Source of the DNA: Jatrophihabitans cynanchi
GTDB lineage: Bacteria > Actinomycetota > Actinomycetes > Mycobacteriales > Jatrophihabitantaceae
DNA: 64,000 nt
NCBI RefSeq assembly: GCF_027247405.1
Contig: NZ_CP097463.1
Coordinates: 2,976,001 to 3,040,000, forward strand
Direction of reading: 5' to 3'
The notes beneath the pieces were generated by a model. That model ran no database searches. It saw only the letters and a list, made by a program, of their open reading frames with translations, and was not told the origin of the DNA. Shown piece by piece: positions 51,641 through 60,455 of the stretch. Both the position numbers and the translations under genes were made by a program. Positions within the stretch are counted from its first letter, which is position 1, and every line of letters starts with the position of its first letter.

Positions 51641-54472
51641 TCACAGAGTCGGTAGTCCAGGATCGTATGTGCGGTAGTGTTCGGCACACACCCATAGAAA
51701 GTCACCGGTCGATGCTTGCACTCGGCGCAATCCGCCGAACGCACGAGCGGGATCTACATCGAATAGGAAGGTTCTGAACGCGCGCAGCGCCTCCCCTTCC
51801 AAGCCGCTCATCGTAGAGCCGCGCCCGGTTAAGCCAGAATATTCGTCTTCATCTCCCATTCCGAGCTGCTGGAGCAGATCGAGCGTGCCGGCCGCGAGGT
51901 CCAACTCGTGCTGCGCGAGCTCATACGTGTCCTTACCCAAGTCGATGCCCGCCACCGCGCCCGCGAGGGGAATCGCGAGCTGAAGCGCCTTCATCACAAG
52001 TTTGACATAGGGCCAAGTCGATCTGATCCATGCCTTGGCCTCGGTGATCAAATATGGCTGAGCCCTTACGGGATGATACGAGCCTGGGTTCTCACACCAA
52101 AGCCGCAATCGGACCCTGTCCGAGGACAAACCGCGAATCCTACCGGCCTCCTTCGTTACAGTAAAGAGGCGCGGACAGTCGGTGACCTCCATCGCCACCG
52201 CTCTTGCTATGCGTCGCAATGACGCCTCGCTCGCCGCGGCTACCGTCTCCAGATGTAATACTCCGGACTGAACGTCGCGTACACGGTTGCTCAGGTTCGT
52301 AAGCTCCTCTTGGAAGGTGCCCGTTGGCGGGGCAAACCCGGTGAGCAACTCATCGACACTAAACTCACCGTCACAGTCCAGGCAGTTTTGCAACTGGCCG
52401 CCAGCCTCTCGCCGGCGAAGAAGCCCATCGAGCGGGAAAACGCCAGCGCAAGGGGTACCCTGGGAGCGTCCAGGACATGGGACGAGGAGTCGATAGCGGA
52501 GCCCGGGCCACCGTCGCCGCAGGAGCGTTTCGATGCTATCCCGAAGCACGTTGAAGAAAAAATCGGGAGACGGTGCAGATACCTCCAACCGGAGCAGCCG
52601 TTCATCTTCACTCAGCTCAATGAGAGCTGAAGAGTCGTACGCCAACTTTGGGTGTACGAGAAAAACGCCGTTACGCCAGTGCTTCCCCACCGAGTACTCG
52701 TGGTTGCGAACGGTAAGCCATGCGATCAAGCCAGGAGCCCCATCGCTCAGGGCGCAATTCAATCGTAAACGACGCAAAGTCGGGGGTCGTGGGCCGGGCC
52801 GGGGCCTCGGTGCACCAAAATTGATCTGAGGCCTCTCGAATGGAACTAGCTGAGCAACTAGACTACGTGTTTCGTCGTCACGCATTCGGTAGCATACATC
52901 GAACTTTTCCATCAGCCTGAGGAAGTACGGGTGATTTTCATCCGCATAGTTTGCAGCGCGCCAGATCTCCCGTAGATGCGAGTGAAGCAATACCCCATTC
53001 GCCGACCGGGTAACGTGGTCTTCCAGTACAATTCCAATCGCCTTACTAAGCCACTCAGGTTGCAAAATTACTAAATCACGGAGCCCTTCATCCTCACTGA
53101 AGTAAATCACTTGTCCCAGGTCGTGACAGAGATCAAGAAGAGCCGCCTGCTCCGCCTCAGGGACACCTGACCTGTTGCACATATCAAAGTATTCGCGAAC
53201 TGGCATGTACGGCCGCGAACACCCGGCTTCCACCAACCGTTCGCGGACGTCGGACCAGCGCAGGCTTATCGACTGGCCAACGTGTGGCAGAGAAGAAAGA
53301 TGCGCGCGAACTAACTCCTTCAATCGATCGATATTGGCGCCGCTGCTGTTGTCAACAGTGACGTGATCAACTATCATCCCGCCGAATTCGCGTTTCAGAG
53401 CAGGTAAATCTAGTTCCACCCGCCGCTCGTCACCATAAGTGGCTACAATCAGTATTCGTGCATTGGCGCCGACTCGAAGTCTAAGCCGGCGCAGCCAGCC
53501 CACAATGTCGCTCTGCTGGCGCCCTTCCCGTGGTCGCCAAACAAGCAGGAAAAGGGTCCCTGGGCTGTAGAAGAACTGGTGAGTGATCCGGTAGACCTCT
53601 TGGCCTCCGAAGTCCCATACACGGACCGGAAGTGCGGCCTTTTCGTGTGCGTGCTCCAGTTCCAGTTGCCCAATCTCGATTCCATGGGTCGTGGGGCGAT
53701 CCGCGACGAACGGCTGACCCTGCATGGCCGCCAAGAGCGAGCTTTTTCCGACGTTGCCCTCACCTACGAGCATCACCCTAGCCTCGAAGAGCCTGGTCGA
53801 CCCCGATAAACTTTCAAGGTAAGCCGCGATACTCGACTCGCCGCGCTCGAGCAAGCTGAGGAGTGGTTCAGGAAACCTATTACCGGAGGCCTTTAGTTGC
53901 AGGCCTCGGCGGAGAAGTGGGGCTAGCTCTTTTGGCAATGCGACGAGGCGATTATCTTGTACGTCGAGGTAGGTTAACTTCGGGGTCTCGCCAAGTTCCG
54001 GCGGCAGCTCAGTGAGCTCGTTTGAGCTGAGAATCAACTGCTCGAGCTGCGGCAAGCGCGAGACAGCGGCATTTACGCGACGCAGGCCGGCGTTCGCGAG
54101 GTTCAACACCTTCAACGATCTGAAAACTGAAACGTTAGGGCCAATGGCGCTCATTGAGCCGCTGTGCAGCTCGATTGTGACAACCTGGCCCCGATCGGGC
54201 ATATCGACGGGGAGTTGGGTAAGGCCGCGCCCGATCACCCAGATGCCGTTTCCACGACCGAGCCTGTGAGCAGGAAGCTTTAGGTAGCCGGTGCCGCCGT
54301 TCACTCCTTCGGCCTCAGCGAGGGCTTGATATAGGAGACGAACAGTATCGACACCGATAATGGAGCTGGCGCTTTTCGGCGGTTCCCCGAGCGCGGCCAG
54401 AATGGCCATCATCCTGCGGCTGTCGATGCCAAAATGCTTCGCGAGCGCGAATACACGAACCTCCTCGTTCAT
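51641..54472 (-). CDS. Roco-family GTPase (LRR-Roc-COR) with an IF2-N-like N-terminus
   Basis: The start is ATG 54472, with AAGGAG four bases upstream, giving 943 residues. Residues 2-30 (EEVRVFALAKHFGIDSRRMM) resemble the small IF2-N domain of initiation factor 2, an unusual cap for this family. Leucine-rich repeats fill about 95-205 (LEQLILSSNELTELPPELG). The Roc GTPase follows: P-loop GEGNVGKSS at 237-245, THGIEI near 262 and DFGGQE at 287-292, with ATYGDE at the G4 site. A COR-like region runs to about 570. The C-terminal 370 residues include a cysteine pattern (CLDC) and a hydrophobic stretch, with no family I can name. Base composition is clearly lower in GC than the neighbours, indicating transfer. 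Confidence 0.85.
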   Translation of the reverse strand: MNEEVRVFALAKHFGIDSRRMMAILAALGEPPKSASSIIGVDTVRLLYQALAEAEGVNGGTGYLKLPAHRLGRGNGIWVIGRGLTQLPVDMPDRGQVVTIELHSGSMSAIGPNVSVFRSLKVLNLANAGLRRVNAAVSRLPQLEQLILSSNELTELPPELGETPKLTYLDVQDNRLVALPKELAPLLRRGLQLKASGNRFPEPLLSLLERGESSIAAYLESLSGSTRLFEARVMLVGEGNVGKSSLLAAMQGQPFVADRPTTHGIEIGQLELEHAHEKAALPVRVWDFGGQEVYRITHQFFYSPGTLFLLVWRPREGRQQSDIVGWLRRLRLRVGANARILIVATYGDERRVELDLPALKREFGGMIVDHVTVDNSSGANIDRLKELVRAHLSSLPHVGQSISLRWSDVRERLVEAGCSRPYMPVREYFDMCNRSGVPEAEQAALLDLCHDLGQVIYFSEDEGLRDLVILQPEWLSKAIGIVLEDHVTRSANGVLLHSHLREIWRAANYADENHPYFLRLMEKFDVCYRMRDDETRSLVAQLVPFERPQINFGAPRPRPGPRPPTLRRLRLNCALSDGAPGLIAWLTVRNHEYSVGKHWRNGVFLVHPKLAYDSSALIELSEDERLLRLEVSAPSPDFFFNVLRDSIETLLRRRWPGLRYRLLVPCPGRSQGTPCAGVFPLDGLLRRREAGGQLQNCLDCDGEFSVDELLTGFAPPTGTFQEELTNLSNRVRDVQSGVLHLETVAAASEASLRRIARAVAMEVTDCPRLFTVTKEAGRIRGLSSDRVRLRLWCENPGSYHPVRAQPYLITEAKAWIRSTWPYVKLVMKALQLAIPLAGAVAGIDLGKDTYELAQHELDLAAGTLDLLQQLGMGDEDEYSGLTGRGSTMSGLEGEALRAFRTFLFDVDPARAFGGLRRVQASTGDFLWVCAEHYRTYDPGLPTL

Positions 54473-55267
54473 CAGGCTCCTTACTCCGTGAGCAGCTGCG
54501 CTTCTGAACTCATTCATTACCGATAGCGGTTTGATTTTAGGGCAGGCGGATGTGCGGCCCGCTCAATGATCGTAACGTGGCTGACGGGTGGGCGTTCGCG
54601 GCAGATGCTGCGTCCCGCGGACTAGGTGACTGGGCCGTTGGGCCTTCGTGGTGGTCGGGGCGACCGTCGGCATGGTCACAGCGGGCAAGAGCGTGATCGT
54701 GACGATGCCCAGTGCAGCAACGTCAGGACGGTGTCACGATGCGCGAGCGCCTCCGCGGTGAAGACGCCGACGAAGGTGCCCCAATGATGGCATAGCGCCT
54801 GCGGCGGCGATCGAACTCCTCGGGGCTGTCCGGAGGTCCGCGATTAGCGCCGGCTGTTCGACGCAATGTTGCGCATGCTCCGTCGGGCTTCGGACGCCAC
54901 CTCCTCGCCCGTCTCTTTCGGGCTCGGGAGGGCATGAAACGACATCGCACGAGGATCGACTATCGGCCCGGCTTGTCTGGCGGCCGATCGGACGAGGGAT
55001 TCCTCACTTGTTTCAACTGCGCTACCGTGTCGCCGCCACGCTAAGCGCAGCCTTCAACCCCCAAGCGCGACCAGAACGCCCCATCTGCGCTATAGATCAT
55101 CCAGATCGATGTGCGCGAGAACGACGGGTATCGAGCACAGCCAGTTCTGTCGCCTTGACGGGGCGCCGCGGCGGTAGCGGAGCCAGCAAGAGACCGGTTC
55201 GCCGGCGTGAAGTTTGCCAACGGCGCGTCCGCCGCCGCCGGCGCGCGGCTCGTTGAGCACGGGCCGG
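54473..55267. other. About 800 bp without a supported gene
   Basis: The stretch holds the Roco promoter region (AT-richer near 54520-54545) and then short frames on both strands that are Arg/Ser/Gly-rich and lack family resemblance. No RNA gene, repeat or attachment site was recognised. It may be degraded accessory DNA. Confidence 0.4.
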
Positions 55268-55693
55268 TTACGGGTGGTGCCAGCACTGGACCCAGTCGAC
55301 GACCCGCCAGCTGGATTGTCCCTCTGGCCCGACAGCGGTGGAGTAGCCGAACCGGATCCACGACTCCCCGGGGTGTTGCAGGCATGGCGGGATACCGCCG
55401 GAGTGGGAGCCGCCGTGCGCGTCGTACCAGTCCATCACGTTCGGGCCGATGAAGAACCCATACGCCCAACCGCCGACTTTGACGGTGCCCTGCGTGGAGC
55501 TGTGGTAGGCCTGCCCGACGAGCACGTGGTCGCTGCTCGTGTGCCGGCCCAGGCCGTACCCGATCAGCGCGGAAGCCGCGAGCGCTACCAGCACAGCCGC
55601 GGTCTTGGCCGGAAGCCGGACGAGCCGCCGGCTACCGTCGACCCGACCGTCCCCGTCGGGGCCGATTGTCGCCGGTGGCTGGGTCACGGCCAT
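55268..55693 (-). CDS. Unknown membrane-anchored or secreted protein
   Basis: The 141-residue protein has a short cytoplasmic N-terminus, one hydrophobic helix (about 30-48, TAAVLVALAASALIGYGLG) and an exported domain rich in Trp, Gly and His, with two cysteines (PPCLQHPGES, VQCWHHP) that could form a disulfide. A repeated W-x-Y-G-F-F/W-I-R-F-G-Y-S texture suggests a compact beta domain. I do not recognise the family. It lies alone in accessory DNA between the Roco gene and a small monooxygenase-like gene. Confidence 0.65.
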   Translation of the reverse strand: MAVTQPPATIGPDGDGRVDGSRRLVRLPAKTAAVLVALAASALIGYGLGRHTSSDHVLVGQAYHSSTQGTVKVGGWAYGFFIGPNVMDWYDAHGGSHSGGIPPCLQHPGESWIRFGYSTAVGPEGQSSWRVVDWVQCWHHP

Positions 55694-56067
55694 GTCGCCT
55701 CCCCCGTTTTGATCGTCTCGTCGGATTGTGTCGCCACCGTCGGACCAGCGCTACGGGCTAGGCCGTCGCACCTCGTCGACGCGATATGCAGATCCCCTAC
55801 GCGTCCGCTCGTCGCTAGGTAGACATCCGAGAACTCAGTCCGGGTTCATATGCGTAGGCCAGCAGTTGCAGTCGTGACCGCACCGAACGACGGCGGTGAG
55901 CGCCACGATGGCGGCGCGAGCGTGCGTTACGCCACGCCGTGACCGCAATGACTCTGTCGCACTCGTCGTAAGCGTGCCCATGCACCTGGCCAGGTGCCGC
56001 GTTTGGTGCAAACATCGGGCGACTGCGGGTACGCAGCAAGCACGCCGCTCATGTAGGGAGCAGCGCC
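55694..56067. other. Intergenic stretch, no gene seen
   Basis: This divergent spacer of 374 bp separates the anchored protein and the small alpha/beta-barrel gene. Short frames here are Arg-rich and unconvincing. GTAGGGAGCAG just before 56068 supplies the ribosome site for the next gene. Confidence 0.4.
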
Positions 56068-56376
56068 ATGACGATTCTGTTCACCCAGGTCATGCCCGTC
56101 GGAGTGCCGGTCGAGATGCTCGACGCGGTCTCCGACGAAATGGATGTGGACAACGACCCGCCCGAGGGTTTGATCGTCCACACCCATTTCGAGAAGGACG
56201 GCCGAGCGCACATCGTCGATGTCTGGGAATCGGCCGAAGCCCATCAGCGTTTCGCGGACTCCAGGCTGACTCCCGCGATGGGCAAGGTGGCCGCTGCCCG
56301 TGGCTTCGATCCTGGCCAGGCCGGCGAGCCCGAGACATCAATCACCGATGTACATCGGATAGTTCGCGGTCGCTGA
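56068..56376 (+). CDS. Dimeric alpha/beta-barrel (antibiotic monooxygenase-like) protein
   Basis: The 102-residue protein has the ferredoxin-like pattern of the dimeric alpha/beta barrel superfamily: a first strand (TILFTQVMPVGVPVEMLDAV), PEGLIVHTHFEKDGRAHIVD as the middle hairpin, and VWESAEAHQRFADSRLTPAM as the final helix. ABM-type proteins act as small monooxygenases or quinone/heme-binding proteins. No catalytic residue is universal, so the function is open. GGGAG precedes the ATG. It is monocistronic and flanked by non-coding DNA. Confidence 0.72.
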   Translation: MTILFTQVMPVGVPVEMLDAVSDEMDVDNDPPEGLIVHTHFEKDGRAHIVDVWESAEAHQRFADSRLTPAMGKVAAARGFDPGQAGEPETSITDVHRIVRGR

Positions 56377-56860
56377 CACGCCGTCGCCGTAGCTCGAACG
56401 GAGGCGGCGACTCCCGATCCGCTTCGTCGGTGTCGAGCCTAGACGGCCACCGACGGGTGGCAGGCACGAGTGCGGGCGCAATCGTCTCCAGCCTGGACGC
56501 AGGCTCATCAGGTGACCACTAGCCTCGAACGAATCGCGGCGATCGTCGAGAACAGGAAGACCGCGCGAGCGGCCTGACCAGAAACTCGCGCGCGGACCCC
56601 GCATCCGCATCCGTAGTTAGGGACGAGTTGGCAGAACCGTCGCACCCTACGGACTCATCTGAGCTGAGCCGATGTGAGCGGGCGGCGCGCAGATCGAGGC
56701 CTCCGTGCGTGTTACGCATGGTGCGCCGAGCGACGCGGCCGTGTCCGCGCCGCTCGGCGGCCCAGGGTTCTATCGGGCGACGCCTGCGAGGTTGGCGGCG
56801 CGCCGTGGGACCGGTCAGCTATGCCGACGTGGGCGGATCGGCGCGAACGGCACGGCCGAC
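56377..56860. other. About 480 bp without a supported gene
   Basis: Only low-complexity Arg/Ser/Pro frames occur on both strands. No tRNA, repeat or hairpin of note was recognised. Confidence 0.4.
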
Positions 56861-57073
56861 ATGATTGAGAGCGTGCGGTCGGCCGACGACGCCCGCGCCC
56901 GCGTGCAGCGGCACGACCTCGCTTTGCCACAGATCGATGCAGCAGCGTGGGATCACACGGTCGAAGCCGGTGTCGCGCTGGGGCCGATACCCGATGACGT
57001 ATTCATCGTCGAGGCGAAACAGGAAGGGAGGACGCTCAGCGACCCGCCGTCGCGAGATACCGTCACTCGGTAG
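56861..57073 (+). CDS. Small acidic hypothetical protein
   Basis: Starting at ATG 56861 the frame encodes 70 residues with a coherent acidic, partly amphipathic sequence (SVRSADDARARVQRHDLALP, VALGPIPDDVFIVEAKQEGR). The frame extends further upstream to 56705, but that part is Arg/Gly-rich and looks non-coding. No family is recognised and no clear ribosome site is seen, so this is a weak call. Confidence 0.4.
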   Translation: MIESVRSADDARARVQRHDLALPQIDAAAWDHTVEAGVALGPIPDDVFIVEAKQEGRTLSDPPSRDTVTR

Positions 57074-57096
57074 TTGATCACGGCTAGCCTGTCTAC

Positions 57097-57270
57097 ATGC
57101 CGAGCACGACCTGCGGATGGTGCGGATGTCTGTCGCACATGACTCGCGTCAGTACGCCCGCGGAGTTTGAAAGCAGCGGGTGGGCGAGGAACAGCGTCGT
57201 GACCTGTGCCTACAGGTGTGACCACTGCCGGCGGCTGTCCGTTGGCACGGTGGAGGCCCAGCGGGAGTAG
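57097..57270 (+). pseudogene. Zinc-ribbon fragment of a split DUF4145 protein
   Basis: The 57-codon frame contains two Cys-x2-Cys pairs (TTCGWCGCLSHMT and CAYRCDHCRRLSVG) with RNSVVTCAY between them. This matches the N-terminal zinc ribbon that normally precedes DUF4145 in a single protein. Here it stops at 57268-57270, and the DUF4145 part resumes in another frame 2 bp later. Compared with typical full-length members, a linker of some 40-50 residues is missing, pointing to a deletion that broke the gene. Confidence 0.6.
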
Positions 57271-57272
57271 AC

Positions 57273-57713
57273 GTGCCGGACGCCATCGCGGCTGCAGCGT
57301 CTGAGGGGTATGAGTGCCGCAGCATCGGCGCGCTTCGTGGCGCCGCACTGCTGGCGCGCGCGGTGATAGAGGCGACCGCGAAGGCGAAGGACATCAAGTC
57401 CGGCAACCTCCAGTCGAAGATCGACGCGCTTCACGAGCGTGGTCTCATCCGCGAGCACGTGAAGGAGGCGGCGCACGAAGCACGGTTCTTCGGCAACGAC
57501 ATGGCGCACGGAGACTTCGAGGTGGAGGTCGACGTGGACAGCGCGGATGAGGTGCTGGTGATCATGGATGAAGTTCTCAACGACGTGTTCCAGTCACCCG
57601 CACGGACGGAGCGGCTGAAGCAGTCGCGCGAGGCGCGGAAGATCATCGCCGAGATCGACGCCGCGGCAGAGATGCGGGCGATCGAGGGCGCGACGGATCA
57701 GCCCGGTGGTTGA
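57273..57713 (+). CDS. DUF4145 domain protein (truncated at its N-terminus)
   Basis: The 146-residue frame is a clear DUF4145 domain: GYECRSIGALRGAALLARAV, IEATAKAKDIKSGNLQSKID, LIREHVKEAAHEARFFGNDM, AHGDFEVEVDVDSADEVLVI. DUF4145 domains occur at the C-terminus of some restriction and defence proteins and alone in actinobacteria; the helical domain is not characterised. The GTG at 57273 follows the broken zinc ribbon by 2 bp. It may be translated independently by restart or be a pseudogene remnant. An HsdR-like fragment lies 34 kb to the left, with no proven link. Confidence 0.75.
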   Translation: MPDAIAAAASEGYECRSIGALRGAALLARAVIEATAKAKDIKSGNLQSKIDALHERGLIREHVKEAAHEARFFGNDMAHGDFEVEVDVDSADEVLVIMDEVLNDVFQSPARTERLKQSREARKIIAEIDAAAEMRAIEGATDQPGG

Positions 57714-57885
57714 CCCAGACATACGCTGGCTGGTATCACGGGTCGGGAGATCATTCCCACGCTGCACGAGGGTCGGTTTGCTCGATAGCGATCTACCTGC
57801 GCGGCGATCACTTCCTATCAGGGTGCGCGAGATCGACGGCTCGGCACGCGACTCAGAATGCGCGAGCCGTCTGTTCATGACTCGA

Positions 57886-58515
57886 TTACTGGGTCGGCTG
57901 CTGTCGAGCGAGCGCGTCAGCGGCGTCGATGAACGCCTTCGCGAGGTGGACCGCGCGTTGTTCGCGAATGGCCGGGTCAGGATGCCAGAACGCCTGCCGA
58001 CTGGTGTGGTAGGTCTCGATGACGGTCAGGTCCGCGATCGTCGACGGTGATCGTCGGGCGAGACGGCGCCATCCAGAGTGGGCAGAACCGCCGTGCAGCA
58101 TGACGACTCGCAGCCTTGGCATCAGTTCGATCAGCTCTAATAGCGGCCCGACGCCGCTGTCAAGCTGGGCCGCTGTAGGGGCCTTATTGATGTACCACGG
58201 GTATGCGTTCCACGGCACGACATCTGCGGCGCCGATCCCGACGTCGGCGAACAGTGTGCTGATGCGCTCTGCGGTTGCATCATCGTTCTCCATACAGAGG
58301 AAGCCGCTGCCACCGTGATCAACATTGGTCTTCGGGCCCGGGTCACGAAGGACACTGAGCAAGCAGGCGTTGACGCCGCCGTACATCGGCGCGACGTAAG
58401 GCGCCCAAATCTCGCCACTGGGATCGCAGAGTCTGTCTACGAGCGCGTTGATCGGCGCGATGTGAGCAGCGCGAAGCCCACGGATCTGTTCCTCACGAAA
58501 TGTCGCGTCTCGCAT
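57886..58515 (-). CDS. Uracil-DNA glycosylase superfamily protein
   Basis: The 209-residue protein has the UDG-fold pattern of a distinct actinobacterial group: VAPMYGGVNACLLSVLRDPG in place of the GQDPYH-type motif, a mid motif DVVPWNAYPWYINKAPTAAQ with Asn and Pro that flank the base pocket, and VVMLHGGSAHSGWRR as motif 3 with His. Glycosylases of this fold excise uracil or other damaged bases, but this subgroup has not been tested to my knowledge. I start at ATG 58515, which fits the conserved beginning; frames reach up to 58635. Isolated in accessory DNA. Confidence 0.78.
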   Translation of the reverse strand: MRDATFREEQIRGLRAAHIAPINALVDRLCDPSGEIWAPYVAPMYGGVNACLLSVLRDPGPKTNVDHGGSGFLCMENDDATAERISTLFADVGIGAADVVPWNAYPWYINKAPTAAQLDSGVGPLLELIELMPRLRVVMLHGGSAHSGWRRLARRSPSTIADLTVIETYHTSRQAFWHPDPAIREQRAVHLAKAFIDAADALARQQPTQ

Positions 58516-58727
58516 CCGCCGCGCCACGCACTCAGGGTAGGTCGACGGCGGATCGATGGCGTCGACAACGGTCGCCCTCTGACGGCACATAGGGATAAGT
58601 CTGCGCCTCGCCTGCACGACCAAAGGCTGCTTCAAATAACGACGGCTACGGCACGCCCGGGATCCTGTCGGTGCTGGACACTCCCGCGAGTTCGCGGCTT
58701 GCGCACCGGGCGCGAGGTGGTGGCGGG

Positions 58728-58934
58728 CTACGCAGCGCGCAGGAGTTCTAGCAAGGCCGCCTTCGGGACCTTGATGAGGCGGCCGATGTGGATGATCGGG
58801 GTTGGCCAGCGGCCTGTGCGGACGAGTTCGTAGGCGAGGGTGCGGCCGATTCCGAGCATGGTGGCTGCCGTCGGCAGGTCGACGACCGCCGGCACTGCGG
58901 CGGCGGTGTCGAGCCGGTCCTGGAGTTGGGGCAT
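58728..58934 (-). CDS. AlpA/excisionase-type helix-turn-helix protein
   Basis: The 68-residue protein is a MerR-like small winged-helix DNA-binding domain of the excisionase/AlpA family: VVDLPTAATMLGIGRTLAYE, LVRTGRWPTPIIHIGRLIKV, PKAALLELLRAA. Such proteins direct excision or transcription in integrated plasmids and prophages. No integrase other than the RIT set is in the window. It is divergent from an XRE regulator and the pilus cluster, so it may mark the border of a conjugative or integrated module. Confidence 0.83.
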   Translation of the reverse strand: MPQLQDRLDTAAAVPAVVDLPTAATMLGIGRTLAYELVRTGRWPTPIIHIGRLIKVPKAALLELLRAA

Positions 58935-59090
58935 TGTGGCGGCTCTCCGATCGTGTCGTCGGTTCACCTATGACAAGTGCATCCGGGGGACCGAACTGGA
59001 CACCGATCGCGGAAATTCTTGCGCCAGACCGAGCAGGACGGTCGGCGGATAGCCTGCGTACGGCAGGTCAGCTGTGGCGGAGGAGGCGGT

Positions 59091-59540
59091 GTGGCGCAGG
59101 CGCGATTCCGCGGCGACCGCCTGGCTGAGGCGCGCCGTCAGAACGGGATGAGCCAGTCGCAGCTTGCCGAGGCGATCGGCACGGCCGGCCGGGAGCGGAT
59201 CAGCCAGTGGGAGCGCGGTGTGGAGCAGCCGCAGCCGAAGCTGCTGCGTGCGGTGGCCGACGTCTTGGGCGTGGACCCGCTGCTGCTGATGGACGTCGAT
59301 ACCGGTGCCCGGACCCTGCGTGATCTTCGCTTGGCGGCCGGGATGAGCCTGCGCGACGCCCGGACGGCTGCCGGGTTGCCGTACACGACGTACTACCGGC
59401 TGGAGAACGGTGTCGGCACCGTGCCGCCGTCGCGCAAGCTGCTCTCGCAGGTGGCGCGCGCGCTCGGTGTCCCCGTGACGGTCGTCGGCCCCGCGATCGA
59501 GCGCTCACGTGCGGCCCGCGCGGGCGGCGCGCCGGAGTAG
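59091..59540 (+). CDS. Two-domain XRE-family transcriptional regulator
   Basis: The 149-residue protein has two helix-turn-helix domains: residues 5-68 (LAEARRQNGMSQSQLAEAIG, GRERISQWERGVEQPQPKLL) and 78-140 (TLRDLRLAAGMSLRDARTAA, GLPYTTYYRLENGVGTVPPS). Tandem XRE domains occur in regulators of mobile modules and development. GTG 59091 with GGAGGAGG upstream is a strong start. It is divergent from the AlpA-type gene and upstream of the lipoprotein/pilus genes, so it could control that cluster. Confidence 0.85.
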   Translation: MAQARFRGDRLAEARRQNGMSQSQLAEAIGTAGRERISQWERGVEQPQPKLLRAVADVLGVDPLLLMDVDTGARTLRDLRLAAGMSLRDARTAAGLPYTTYYRLENGVGTVPPSRKLLSQVARALGVPVTVVGPAIERSRAARAGGAPE

Positions 59541-59825
59541 ATCGAGGCTCGGGGCAGCAACAGTGGCTGACGTCGCGTGTTGTGGTTATGATCCACGCTT
59601 AAACATACGCTGTCCCGGACGGTGTGACCACGCGGCCGGTCCGAGGAGTGAGCAGCGGGAGGGGCGGTCACGCCGATGAGTCCGAAACCTGCTGTGTACA
59701 CCGCACCGACCTGCTTGCGCGCTCTGGCCGATTGGCATGGTTTCGGCCTATTCTGCGAGCGTCGCGTGTGGTGTGGGTCACGTTCGCTGCCCAGTGAGTG
59801 GGGCCCACGCTCGGGAGGACACCGT

Positions 59826-60455
59826 ATGGCTGCCAGGCGGCTGATCGAGCTGGCGCTGGTCGGCGCGCTGTCCATCACCGGTTGCAGCAGAGGCGCAGCC
59901 GATCCGACGCACTCGGCGAGCGCCCCTGCCTCGTCCCGCAGCGTCGCGCCGAGTTCCCCCGCGCCCTCCCCTGCGAGTTCCCCACCGGCCTCGCCGAGCT
60001 ACGACCCGCAGGTGAAGCCGGCGGTGGACGCCTATCTCGCGTTTTCGGCAGCGGCCTTCGTCGCCGAACAGAAGCCGCCCGCGCTGGGCGCACCGCTGCC
60101 CGCCGGCGGGGATTTCTCGACGTACTCGTTCGACCCGATCAAGGGTGATCTGCTCGGTTACGTCACCACGCTGAACCGCAATCACCAGGCGTGGCGGGGG
60201 ACGCCGCCCGCACCGCGGGTCTCGGTCCTCTCCGCCGATCTGGGTGCCGTGCCGCACCCGACGGTCACACTCGCCGACTGCCCGACGCCCGCGCCGACCT
60301 GGGAGCAGTACGACGTGACGACCGGGGCGGTCGCACAACCCCAGCCCGGGTCCGCGCCACCGCCGTACCTGATCACGGCCCAGCTCATCTACTACGAGCA
60401 CCACTGGGGCGTCTCCAAGACCACCCACGATTCGAGCCGGACATGTCACGTGTAG
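59826..60455 (+). CDS. Putative lipoprotein at the head of the pilus locus
   Basis: The 209-residue protein begins with a lipoprotein signal: RRLIELALVGALSITGC, with lipobox and Cys near residue 21. A Ser/Pro/Ala-rich spacer (about 25-62) and an exported domain (VKPAVDAYLAFSAAAFVAEQ, GDLLGYVTTLNRNHQAWRGT) follow, with two further cysteines. No family is recognised, but the YLAF..A...A..P pattern recalls actinobacterial lipoproteins beside Tad/SAF genes. GGGAGG lies 7 nt before ATG 59826. The next gene starts inside its end (13-bp overlap), so they are co-translated. Confidence 0.78.
   Translation: MAARRLIELALVGALSITGCSRGAADPTHSASAPASSRSVAPSSPAPSPASSPPASPSYDPQVKPAVDAYLAFSAAAFVAEQKPPALGAPLPAGGDFSTYSFDPIKGDLLGYVTTLNRNHQAWRGTPPAPRVSVLSADLGAVPHPTVTLADCPTPAPTWEQYDVTTGAVAQPQPGSAPPPYLITAQLIYYEHHWGVSKTTHDSSRTCHV

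Noticed and set aside
54723-55260. Short frames in the gap left of the anchored protein
   Set aside because: No start with a ribosome site and no recognisable domain; composition is that of random high-GC frames.
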